The notes under the pieces: model-generated | Seen by the model: only the letters and a program-made list of their open reading frames with translations | Told to the model about the DNA's origin: nothing | The model's database searches: none | Shown here: in pieces, positions 26,691 through 39,100 of the stretch | Layout of the letters: the number at the start of each line of letters is the position of its first letter | Numbering within the stretch: the stretch's first letter is position 1 | Program-made: the position numbers and the translations under genes | Assembly (NCBI GenBank): GCA_905182985.1 | Contig: CAJJDN010000114.1 | Location: forward strand, 284,856 to 348,855 | Direction of reading: 5' to 3' | Length of the DNA: 64,000 nt | Source: Paramecium sonneborni | Taxonomy: Eukaryota; Ciliophora; Oligohymenophorea; Peniculida; Parameciidae

Positions 26691-27794
26691 TGAAATAAAA
26701 ATAGTGTCTATTAAAATATATTTTGGTTAAAACCTATAAAACTAATTGAGATGTTATTCTATTAATTTCAAAAAAAATTATAATATAATGTTAAAATTTG
26801 TAAGGTAGAATATTTTTTTAAATAAGTCTATGATTTAATTAAAATATAGATTATATATATATGTTTATGAAAAATTTTTTTTTCACAATGTGGCTTAATT
26901 TTATAGCACTTTCAAATGTGTTAATTGAAATGAATGAATAGAGATGTCCTTGTGAGGCGTATAATAATAATATTTCAGATTGTATTTATTATGGTCATTA
27001 TTATAAATGTGGGTGGAATGAGAAAGAAAAGAAATGTGTAGAGTTTTGTGAATCTATAGATGAAAATAATTGCAATCTAATGAATTCATATAGATAATGT
27101 AAGTGGAATGGAAAATCGTGTGTTAAATACAATTACACTTGCCCAGAATATGATGAAGAACCAAGAATAAATTGTTTGGATTATTTAGATTGTTATGAAA
27201 ATGCTGAAGGTAAATGCAAAACTTTTACATCTTGTGGAGATTTAAGTCTAACGATTTGTAACTAATGGGAGAGCTGCATTTTAAGTGATGATTAATCGTC
27301 TTGTGTCAATGTTAAATGTGATGCTATCATGGATAAGGATTCGTGCTATGGTAAAAGCAATTATTTAGGGAAGGAAAGATGTGTTTGGTCAACAAGTGAA
27401 AAATGTGAAATATTTCCAGATTTTGAGAACTGTGAAGAATTATCGTTCAATGAAAATTATTGTAAGTAATCTAATTGCTAATGGAAAGATGGAATCTGTT
27501 AACGTTGGAGATGTGAATAGGGTTTAAGGGAATATAATTGTGGCATAAACTTCTTTAAAAAAGATTATCTTATTGTTTGTGCTTGGGATTAGAGAACTAA
27601 ATCTTGTATAGAACCTAAAGATATATCTGAAATTTCTAATAATTTTTGTGGGCAATATACTTACTTTACATATTTTTTGAATGAGGATAATAAATGTGAA
27701 AAATGTATCAATTATAAACCCATTACAAATAATAGTGAAAATTCAAATAATACTAATAACAATAATTCATCAAATAATTAAACTTCAATTGATA
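26691..27794 (+). repeat. Copy 2 of the 1,104-bp duplication
   Basis: Identical to 25586-26689. This copy continues without a break into unique sequence that completes the gene. The true locus therefore probably has one copy. Confidence 0.95.
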
Positions 27795-27979
27795 ATAATT
27801 CAACTAATTCTTAAAATAATACAACTAATTCTTAAAATAATACAACTAATCCTACAAGTAATTCATCAACTCTTACAAATAATACTTCTACCTAAGATTC
27901 AAAGAACTAGTAGACTGGAAAATCAAAGTTTTAATTTATCCTGCAGATTTTAATGATTATGATTTTGTTCATTTATTGA
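26861..27979 (+). CDS. Cys-rich secreted, probably GPI-anchored surface protein, 372 aa
   Basis: The frame is intronless, 373 codons with TGA. The N-terminus MFMKNFFFTMWLNFIALSNV is a signal peptide. The body carries about 30 cysteines in short spacings (RCPCEAYN, YKCGWNEKEKKCVEFC, CKWNGKSCVKYNYTCPEYDE), recalling the periodic Cys repeats of Paramecium surface antigens and their small relatives. A low-complexity Asn/Ser/Thr linker with repeats of NNTTNSQ follows. The C-terminus ends in a hydrophobic segment (FQFILQILMIMILFIY), the typical signal for GPI attachment. The protein is therefore likely exposed on the cell or ciliary surface. It is much shorter than the large immobilisation antigens, so I call it antigen-like only by composition. 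A second in-frame ATG two codons downstream is an alternative start. Confidence 0.75.
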
Positions 27980-28160
27980 ATTATAATTTAAAGATTGATA
28001 AAAATTATTAAATTTAGTTGTTAATTCTTTGTTAAAAAGAACAAGATGTTATATTTAAAAATTAAATTAATTATAACAATTTTTTGAAATAATTTAGGTT
28101 ATGCAACTTATTCAAACTTATTAATTTTTTAACTTTTAGTAAATCTAAATATGCATTTCG

Positions 28161-28544
28161 TCAATGTTCATAAGGGTTAATTCTAAGAAGTTGGGCTTTA
28201 AGTTTTTTCTATGAATCATTAAAATATATTTCTTTTACCTCCAAATACAAGTGGTATTTTTTTAAAATAATTTAGAGATTCTATATAAATCTAAGGGGTC
28301 TGATTTCAACAATAAAATTTTGAAAGGTGCATAGAATATTTTAGTAATTCATTAAGAATTAATAAATCTAAATGGTCTCCTCTAAATATCTTTAGACAGT
28401 CAATTAGATTTTAAAATTATCTAATTATTTTAAATAATATTCTAAATTCAATATCTATCTGTAAAACTGCACTTATTTATTTTTTAAAAGATTTTACTGT
28501 CTGTATAAGCATTATTTAATATTTATATAATATTTGTTTTTCAT
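28161..28544 (-). CDS. Hypothetical protein, 127 aa
   Basis: The frame is intronless, from ATG at 28544 to TGA at 28161, reading MKNKYYINIKQCLYRQQNLL and ending INPYEH. It is rich in Gln, Tyr, Leu and Lys and amphipathic, with no membrane segment or motif. The length exceeds what chance open frames reach here (TGA is the only stop, so 127 codons are moderately but not strongly significant). Unrecognised; could be a remnant. Confidence 0.4.
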
Positions 28545-28722
28545 GGTTAGAATTCTAGAAATATTAATTAAAACAAGCAAAAATAAATCAAATTTCTTAT
28601 TTACTCAACTATTGAAAGATTCAAAATTCTATAGTATTAAATTTTTTAATTCTAAATAATAATAATAATAAAACTAAATATAAAAATATATTTATAACAA
28701 AACACAGGTTCGAAAAATACAT

Positions 28723-30028
28723 TCAATGAAATAAAGAATCATCACCTACAGATGAGTTTGTTAATTGCTTTTCCCAAACAACAAAGTTACCATTTTACCA
28801 TTTACCTTACTTTTCCATTTTATTTTTGCCTATATATGTACCATTTCCATGTCTTTTACCATTTTTCCATTATCCTTTATATATCTAAAAATAATATTAT
28901 GAATATTTACTCTTCCATCACTATAATAAAAAGTACCATAGCCATCTCTTTAATCATTAAGAAACTCTCCAAAATATTTAGCACCATCATTCCAATAGAA
29001 TTCCTTTATTTAAATTTAAATATATTACTCCCTATCCATGCATTTTATTTTATTTCCAATATCCTATATATTTAGTGCCATCAGAGGATTTATATATTCC
29101 ATAACCATTAAAACAATTATCTGCAAACTCTCCAATATATTGAGATCCATTTGCAACTGTATAAACACCTTAACCAAATTTGATGCCGTCAACATAATTT
29201 CCTTCAAAATTAGCTCCATCTGGCCAATGTTCTTTTCCTTAACCATTTTATTTATCATTAAACCATTCACCTATATAATATCCACCATTTGAAGTAGTTA
29301 ACTTACCCTAAAGAAATAATGGAAATAATTACATAACCGTGAGCTTTATCATCTTTCCAATCTCCTTCATAAACATCTCCTTCTACATGTATCAATCTTC
29401 CCCTTCCATTTTATTTATTATTCTTCCAATAACCTTCATAATATGACCCATCTGACCAGTACTATATTCCTTTACCCCACTTTTCACTAAAATAGCCAAG
29501 GGTTATACTTATCCTTCCATTAACCTATATAAATATGATCGTATTCATCTTGCATAGGTCCTTTCATTATTAAATCTGGTTCCTATTCGTAAACATCATA
29601 AATAAAGTCGGGTAGGCCTTTTCTTAACTAAAAAAGAAATCAAATTTAAAGAATAACTATACTGATTTTGTTAAATTATCAAGACTTTCTGGTATCTTCT
29701 CTATTGATTTTACATTTTATAGTATGTTTGTTTCTTTTGAAATAGAGTTTAACTTTTTTAGATCACCTAATTAAATTTCTTATCTGCTTTATTTGTTTGA
29801 TTAGGTATATTCATATGTAGCTGTTATTGCAACACTACTATATTTATGATTCTTATGTTTTTTTCTAATCAAATATCCTCGAACAAAACCTTAAGACAAT
29901 AATTAATTAACATTACTTTAAATTTTGATTGCAGCTTTGTTTGCTTATTCTGCTTCCATTTAATCTTTAGTAACTATTTATAATTAGTGACACTCCAATA
30001 TTGTAGATTATCCACAGCAATTTCCCAT
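28723..30028 (-). CDS. MORN-repeat protein with N-myristoylation signal and IQ-like motif, 390 aa
   Basis: The start at 30028 gives MGNCCGQSTILECH: Gly2 with Cys4/Cys5 is a consensus for N-myristoylation plus palmitoylation, so the protein is probably membrane-tethered. Residues of about 30-60 contain an IQ-like calmodulin-binding stretch ([12 protein letters not shown]). From about residue 150 there are at least seven MORN repeats of 23 residues with the core Y-x-G-x-W/F-x-x-x-x-x-x-G-x-G, such as [20 protein letters not shown] and [24 protein letters not shown] arrays bind membranes or partners in ciliary and cortical structures. Five introns are needed; the exon sum is exactly 391 codons, and the fourth intron ends AAG. 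The gene lies 107 nt downstream of the giant E2-E1 gene on the same strand. Confidence 0.85.
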
Positions 30029-30135
30029 TAATTATGTTTTTAATATTTCAAAGTAAATAAACAAATAATTGTAACTAGTCATATAAGCTTAAAACACATA
30101 TATATATTTTGATAATTTAAACATATAATAGACAT

Positions 30136-33100
30136 TCATTGGTTAAAGTAAACTCTAACTTCAGGTACATTCTTTAATATCTGTTCATCTTTCACAAAAT
30201 TAATTACTAAATCTACATAATCAGTCTAAAAAAATGATATATAAAATATATACCTTAACATCTAATAATTCAAAAATGGGTTATGTAAATAGATTCTATC
30301 CTTTGTGAAGATCATGCATATAAATGACTGAAGATTATTTGAATACATTAATTGGTTCTAAATGATAAGTTTATTTTAAGTGTTAGAATAAGCTCTACAA
30401 AGTGATTTCTTTTCCTAATCTAACCTCCCATCTATCCCATAAAGTAACATTAACTTCTTCATTTAATTTGATAGTTTCAGCTTTCATAGGTTCAGTCAAT
30501 TAAACAATAGGAACTGCTAAATTAATGAATCCATTCTTCATATTTTCCAATTTACATTTTTTTAGAACTTTAACTAATTCTATAGTCTATAATCCTGAAA
30601 CTACTGCTGTTGTAGTAGCTAATGCTGGAACTATTCTTCCAGCCTTTAATTTAACAGTAATCCAATCCATTTCATCAAGACCATAATTTAAAGCTCTTAG
30701 ATTTCCTAGAGAATGAATAAAATCTATATGACCATTCATATCACAATCTTTTTCAAATTCTTATGAATATAATTTAATTCTAAAATATAAATATATATAT
30801 ATACCCAACAGATCTCAAATCTTGAAGTTATGCTAATAATTTAGTAGTATCATCAAAAATATTATTCTCTTATTCTTCTTCTTATTATTTCTATTATTTA
30901 TTTTCTAGTTTTAACACTTATTCTTCTATCTCCTTTTTCTTTGAATCATTAGGTATCCATTCTTTACATGTCATTTTCTATCCTAAAATAGCTACAGCAA
31001 TTCTGTTCTTTTCTAATCTCCAATCATTTGGTGTAGGTAGATTATATTGTTTAGCTCTAAGAAAAGCCATTGTTGATATAAATTATACTACAATGAGATT
31101 TTCAATATCATAATTTAAACATTTTGGAGGTCTTTTTGGTAATTTCCAAAAAGGTTATCCATCTTTTGTTTTAGCATCAGTTGGATATGTGTAAAGTAAT
31201 TATTTAATATCATTGATAAAGTATTTTTAAAATTTGTTTTTAGCCCATTAAATACAATCATCTAATTTGATTGGAGCAAATTATAATAATTTAATGGTAG
31301 ATTTTAATTGTTTAATTTCTTCTGGATTTGATGGATTAAATGATTAATTATCAATAATATTTTAAGCTAATTTTGGTTTTAATGAAAACAACTTATTAAA
31401 TTTATCTCTAGCAAATTCAATACAATGGAATGTTTCTTCTGGAAACATTTTTAAAGTACAATAAGGAATTTCACCTTCTTCAACAGGATCTTACATACTA
31501 TTATATGATTCTGTTTAGAATGGAATAATACATTAAACATGTCCTTTAGGTCCAAGTGTTCCAGATTCTAATAATGGAATCTTAGCTTTAACACATCTAC
31601 GATCAACATATCTTCTAGCTTAAACATTATCAAGAGCATTAGCAACAAGTGATAATTATTCAAAATATTAATCATTAAAAATGTTTTCAGTTTATTCATG
31701 AACTTTATCCATTCTAGCTATTAATTTTCCTTTAAGAAGAGGATTCATTTAAATAACAGCTGCTGCTGCAGTCTAAGATTTAGGTTTATGAATATGTTTT
31801 TCTCTGAATAAGAATTATCTATTTAGATTAGATGTTTCAATATGATCAGGATCAGTTATAGTAATCTAACCTTCTATACTTAAATTAATCATAGCAAAAT
31901 TCTTTAGTAATTCACATCCAATTGCACCACATCCAACCATGAATATTTGTGTATTCTTAACTTTCTAATAGAGATCTTATCCCATTAATTTAGCCAAAGC
32001 ATCTTTACCTGTAATTTATACTTGATCTAATGCTTACATTTAAGCTTATTGATCTCCTTTTTCATCCCATATTTCGAAAGGTAAGACTTCAATACAATCA
32101 AAATAATAAGCTTAATTAATAGGAGTAAATTTATTAGTGAGGGCTTTAATAATTTCTTAAGAGACAAACCCTCCTAGATAAGCAGCAAGAGGAGGAAATG
32201 CTGGTAATTAGAAAGTCTTCTAAAACATTTTGAGATAGTATTCTAAATACTTAGCTTATTTTTAATTCTATTAAATTAAGTTACCCTTATCAAATTTTTG
32301 AATAGAATCAAGAAGATTAGAGATATCTCCATTAGTATATGATAGTGTTCTATATGCTAAATGTAATAGACTTTGTTCTAATGGTTTAATACTATCACTG
32401 TCCTTAAGATTTGGATCTAAGAAATCATCACTATTTAAAACAGTATCTAAGGGTTTATTAGAAAATGTAATAGTTTATTTAACATGTCTGGCTATTCCAC
32501 TTGATATGTATGGAGAATATTAAGAGATATCATCTAGAATCTTAAATTTCTTTGTAGAAATTGTTTAAATTTTGAGAAGCTGATTATTAATAGATTAATC
32601 TCCTAATTGCATTCCTTAGACTTATAATAAAATGATATGATCCCCATCAGCAAATTAAGATCGTTATCCCTCTAATAATTCAACTACTCCATCTTATGAA
32701 ATAGATTTAATAAGAACATCTGCAATATCTTCTCCATTCTTATCAATTACTTTAAATTCAGTTCCAAAGTCATTGATTATTCTACCATAAACAGAATTAG
32801 CATTAGATATTATTAATTTAATATTATGAGTTCTACAGAGATTATCCCAACAAATTAATTCATTGTAATCATAAACATCTGTTAGAATTGCTATGTCAAA
32901 TTGCTCTTTAGTTATATACTCTTAAACATCTTTCTCTATCACTTTAACTCTAACATAGTTATTCAACTATTAGATTTTGTCTACACATACACTAGCCCTT
33001 GATTTCCCAATATCAGATTAAGAAAGGAAGAACTACCCAACCAGATCATCCTCATTTACTACTTTATTATCATAAATGGCAAAAACTCCAACTCCAGAAA

Positions 33101-36100
33101 GCACCACATTCTTAGCTATCTCTACACCCAATGATCCTAATCCACTAATCAATACTTTCGCATTTGCCTGTTTCTTAACAGCTTCTATTCCCATCGCTCC
33201 TATATATCTACTCCATCTGTCTCTCACTTATTCATTGCTTACATCAAGTACTTATTCTTAAATAGCTTTATCATATGTCACATCTACTTCTTCTATATTG
33301 AGTATTCCTTCTGTGACTTTTGGAACATTTACTTGATTTTCTTATTATTTCTTTTTTCTTCTTTAATTCAATTTTGGACTTATTTCTTTGATGCTTGGAT
33401 GTTAATAACTATTTAAAGCTTTCTCTAATTCAGCAGTAGCATCTTTTAGCATCTCTAAATATTAAGTCTTAGATTTCTTAAATATTGAACACCATTGACT
33501 ATTATGATCACTCACCAATCCCATATATTATGCTTATCTCTATTCTGCATATTATATCCATTTTTTTACTTCATCCATAATTTCAACTCTCTTCAAATAA
33601 AAATGTCTTCTAATAATTGATTCAAATCCTAATGGTGGATTTTTAATATTTTCAATCATTGCATATTATATATTACCAAATCTAACAATATTAGAATATG
33701 CTTCATTCTTCATTTCTCCATCCTATTAACCTGCTTCCCCTTCAAATCCTGGTTCATTAAAATAAACATCTTCAGACATTATTATAGCTTATGTTGATAC
33801 TAATACTTATAATATTGTTGATAATTTAGGATCCCAGTTTTCTGATGCATGTCCTCTCCATGTTCCCAATAATGATAAACATACTTTACCACATGCATAT
33901 AAATTAGGATTAAATCTCACTTTACCACCTCCAGTAGTTGATAAATTCATCTTTGGAGGAGTATTTGGATATTGATCTTCAAAATATATATCAAATAAAT
34001 AAGCTCCATGAGCATATGGTGTCCCAGATGCTCCCATTATTAATGCTTTTATTACATCTACTCTATCCTTATCAGCTCTTACAAATATTGAATTTGTATG
34101 TTCAACTGGTAATGAATTTGACATATCTGCGAATTCTTATGCTAAACGAATCAATTTTGCTGGAGTTGGAATCGGAGCTTAAGTTATTTATTTTTCATAA
34201 TAATGAAGATATTACTGATTTTATCCCTTAAATGAAACATAATCAAATCTTAAATCCTTTAATAATAATCTATAAGCTTCATTTAATGGTAATTTTAATA
34301 TCTCCTACAATTCATGTTCTTTTGCTTCTTCTAATTCCTCATCTGATTCATCACATTCAAATCTTTCTATTGCTTCTTAAACACATGTATCCGTCTCCAA
34401 AATTATTGTTGCTATTTATTTTGAAATCTAATCCTTCTCTGACAATTCATTTGTTTTCAAACATGATAAAAATATTTGTGCAATATTTTTTAAGTTACTT
34501 AATAATTCTGCTATAGATTCAATCTGTTTTGGTATATAATTTGATGGAATCCTTAACAATAAAGGAGTCAAATTTTTATGTTTCGCTAATGTTTTTGTTA
34601 ATTAAAGATAACATAAATTGAGATCAAAATCTTTTGACATTTCTAACAATGAACCAGATCTAAAAGCTGCTTCTAATAAAGACAATAAGGCACTTTCAAA
34701 TATCATTTCATTAATTCTTTTTGATAATTCTTAATTCAGATGCCAATTATCATAATTGAAAAAGTTTCTTATAATTTCTAAAAGAGATTTTAATTATTCA
34801 GATCTAACTTTCTTTTTATCTAAATATTCTTATGTATTCCATTTTTAATTCTATCCAGTTTAATCACTACCATATCCAACACCTTACTTCTTTTTAGGTT
34901 TTCTATCTACACCTTTATCATTTTATACTTAGTTTTACTATTATTATTATTATTATTATTATTAAGGTTCTTCTTCAGCAATAATTTCTTAAAATACTCT
35001 TTTCTTTTCTTTACTAACAACGGCAATTTTATCTAAGATTTTTTATATTAAATTATCATTAATAGCAATAATTCTAATTTCTTAATTATTATGTGTCTTA
35101 AAAACATCTGACAAAGTATCATAAATAAATTTAACAGCTTCAATTTCTTTTTCTTTCCATGCTTTTTAATCACTATTAGGTTAATCAGGTGTACCTGCTA
35201 ATAATTAAAAGAGTAATTCCATGGATTTCTTATTTTTTAAATAATAACTAAAAAATTATGGGACTGAACAAAAGGCACTTAATTCAGAGACATATGAATT
35301 CCAAATTTATGTCAATTCTTAATTTTACCATTTTTTAGTTGCATCCTAGACAGCTAAAATAATTTATTTGACGCCATCTTAATTTTAGAATGCTTCAAAA
35401 ATTCTCAAAGCTGCTGAATATTACAATGGAGTTTCAGTAAGAGAATTTAATTATCCTAATAATTCTAATCCATCAACAACAAATGTTGGGAATGGTTTTG
35501 TTTATTATTAAATTAATGTACCATTAAGTTAAATACTAGTTGAGTTTTTGATTGCTTATTCATTCAAAAACATATTCGATACATAGATGCATTATAAAAT
35601 GTTAGTATTATTACAATTTCCTGGTATAGAATAAATAGGTGTAGCACTTAAATAATTATAGACAGATTATTTAGCAAAGTATTTATCTTATAAGATAGGA
35701 TTACTTAGAATTCCATATCCAAAAGTAGAAGTATCATTTGTTTCTATTAATTAATTACCTTATTATCCACTAAACAATGGTTTTTATGTACTTTTAGATA
35801 CTTATTATGGTTATTAATAAATCCAGATTTCCATTCTTTACATCCAAAAATCATCAAAATAATAATCTTCCTCTGGTTTTTATTCTAAAAGTTCAAAATC
35901 ATGAATTCCAATAGAAACACTTGAAACTTCTTAATCATCAGAAAATGTTAAATTGATTCTCTCCAATAAAAATGAGAAAGAACCTCCATTAACATGATCC
36001 ATACCTACTCCAAATGTTTTACGATCATTATTTAATAAATGATATACTCTATCTTTCTCATAAGTAAATCCAAATTATTCTCCATTCTCTGGAATTGGAT

Positions 36101-39100
36101 ACACTTCTCCTGGATAATAATCATGTTAAAATTCACTAACCAAAGTACCACATTTTTAAGTACTAAATAATCCAATAATACAATTTTCATTTTGATTATT
36201 ATTTTTTCCAAATAATAAAATTAAAAATGGTCCCTTCTATAGAGTTGATAATGTTTTATGGAAATATGAGCCTCCTTATTATAATTCCATTTCCTTAACC
36301 CATCTTCCTCCTTTTTTTAGAGAATTGGTTTTAATAACTTTTTGAATAGCTGATTATAAAGCATCATAATATTAAGGTGTGAATTCTTTGGCTTAAAATC
36401 CATTCAATTCATATGATCCACTAGTTTCATTAGTTTCATCTTCTTAAATATGAAGGGAACTTAATTTTCTTATATCACCCACAAAAATTTAACTCTCTTT
36501 ATCCCAAATATCAATTGTAAAATCAACTTTTTCTTCAAAATTTAATAAAGGTATAAGTACATTTTCAACATAATTAATATCTACAATTTGTGATAATAAA
36601 TGAATATCATAAATCAATTTTGAAGCTAATTAACTAATTGCTTGAGATGTTGATAATGTTATCTTACCAATAAAATTAACGATATGACTCAATGTTAATT
36701 AATCAATTTATTTTAATAATGTTTTAGATGGGTTTGATACTTTCAAATTGTCATAAACTTATAAATGGTAATTATTTGCGCAATAAAATTCTTTAAGTTC
36801 TGTAACATTAGCAGATGAATCAAAAAAGAAAAAGTAATCAGACATAGTTGTGTTATCTGTTTTTTTCAATGATTCTATTGTTTATTCAAAGATTTTAGGT
36901 ATATGTGGTTTAATTAGATTAACAACATCATTGCTAATCTATACTAAAATAGACAACAATTTTAATTTATATAGAGGGGACTTTTGCAATAATTATTATG
37001 TCATATCTGATAAACCAGTTTATTATAATTACATATTTAACACATATGGTTATGGCAATTTAATTAGAGTGATAAATAATCTAATTATCATATTACAATG
37101 TTCATATGATTAACTTGTCACTTCTACTGCCTATAGAATATTTTAAAAGTCTTCTTCTTCCACATCTAATAATATTGGTTCTTTGCTATTTTACTTGCTT
37201 GAAATAAGTATTGCATAAGTTAAGGCTTCAATTAAAAGAGTAAGCTGAGTAAATTAATCTTAAGATTTAGCAATTTAACCAATTTATTTTATTTAATTCA
37301 AAATGTAATTTAAAAATTTCTTTAACCTATCTAATTATTTATCCTTATCTTATAAAACAATTTCTGCTGTTAATTTAGCATGTGCCCATTCTAAAGTAAT
37401 ATCCATAATCTAATCTAATACCCAATCTCCAAATTCTGGATTATACTTAGTCAATCCTATAAACAATGGTGAAAGTGTAGATTCATTCGAATGTAATGCT
37501 AAACTAATATTTTTAAAGCTCTTTTTTATTTATTAAATTATGTTCTAATTATTACTGATATCAAATAATGTATTTCTAAATTTTTATGAACACATCTTGC
37601 CTAATAATCTACTGGCAGTTTTCTCCTAAATAGTTTATATCTATTTATTTCTATTAATTGATGAATCATAACCTGTAATGGAAATGAAACTCACTCCTAT
37701 TTAAATATTATTGTATTGTTTAAATGACAATTAAGAAATCTACTCTAAAAATGTTATTTGTGGCTTTTTCATAATAAATCTAATATAAGTAATAGGTTAT
37801 TATACTAATGATTTAATTTATTGATTTAAAGTTCCTTAAGCATTTAATCTCCAAACATTTAAAGCCATAACTTTAACACTATAATATGTATATGCTTCAT
37901 CTTCAATCAAAGTCATAATACCTATTGGATACCATAAATTATCTGAAGTCTTGTTCTTAACTTCAACTACTACTATATCTGGAATACCTAAAATTCTATC
38001 ATTGTATTCTGGAGTGTATGCTTAAAATCCAATTTTAATTTATTTTAATTCAATAGATTTCTCTAATTAGAATTCAAGAATATAATCTTCAGATAATTCA
38101 TCTTTTAGAGTTAAAACATGAACTTTAGCTTTGACTCCTTTTTTATTTACTTACCAATCCTTAACCTATTATTATGGTTACCCTGGTTATTTCTACGATT
38201 CAATCATCAATAATTTATTAGCAAATTCTTCTTCTTAAGGTTGTTATTCACTTGCCTCACTCTTTTCTTCAAAAGTAGTTGAAGTCAAATGTGTTTTTTC
38301 TAACAAGTATTCAAAACCATTTCCATTAATAGCTATTTCTCTCACTACTTAATCAGTAATCATCCATAATTCATTTAATTCTTCAAAAATTTCTTAAGTA
38401 TGTTTTATTAATGAATAACTCAATATATTTGTCATTTAATTCACCTATTCTTAAATTACTATATCAAATTCTTTTTAAAACTTAAACAACTATATTAATG
38501 ATTCTGTTGCTAATTATTAATCTGCTTATAACCAATCAAATATCTATCTTACATGTTTACTGATGCTTCCTAAAATCTCAGTTGCAGGAGTTACATTAGG
38601 AATATTTGATTTATTAAGCATATACCAATGAATATATTTTTTTATTAATTCACCATATTATGGTATTTCCTATATTAGTATTTATAATTTTATAGGACAC
38701 TCTGCCTTTTTCATTAATTATAATAATTTATTTCCAAATTATAGCTTTTTCAATAATGATAATTCACAACTATATACACCATCATGTCTTCCAATATTAC
38801 AATATTTATATAGATATTGTGCAGTTTCAGAAAATATCAATTTAAATATTTGAGCATTTATTTTCCTTTCTTAAGATGCCACTATATTTAATAATCCATC
38901 TATCAATGTTGTTCCTTAATATTAAAATATTTATTTTATTAAATTACTATTAAATTCTGTACTTTAAGTATGTTCTAAAATTGATTTTGTCATTTCAATA
39001 AATCTAAATTGTATTACTGCTTATTTATTTGTATCTAATTTCAAATATATTGATAATAATTAATCATATATTTTGTGCTCCATAATTAATTAAGTTGGAA

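Noticed and set aside
25756..27979. Two tandem paralogous surface-protein genes
   Set aside because: The copies are identical and abut a single N exactly; an assembly artefact is far more likely.
28700..28725. caggttcgaaa, B-box-like
   Set aside because: No pairing stem, and it overlaps the 3' end region of the MORN gene.
30136..33700. Free-standing UBA1 gene starting at an internal ATG (for example near 33,192 or 33,450)
   Set aside because: Upstream sequence is open and coding in the same frame right up to the BIRC6-type domain; there is no spacer, no TGA and no divergence in composition.
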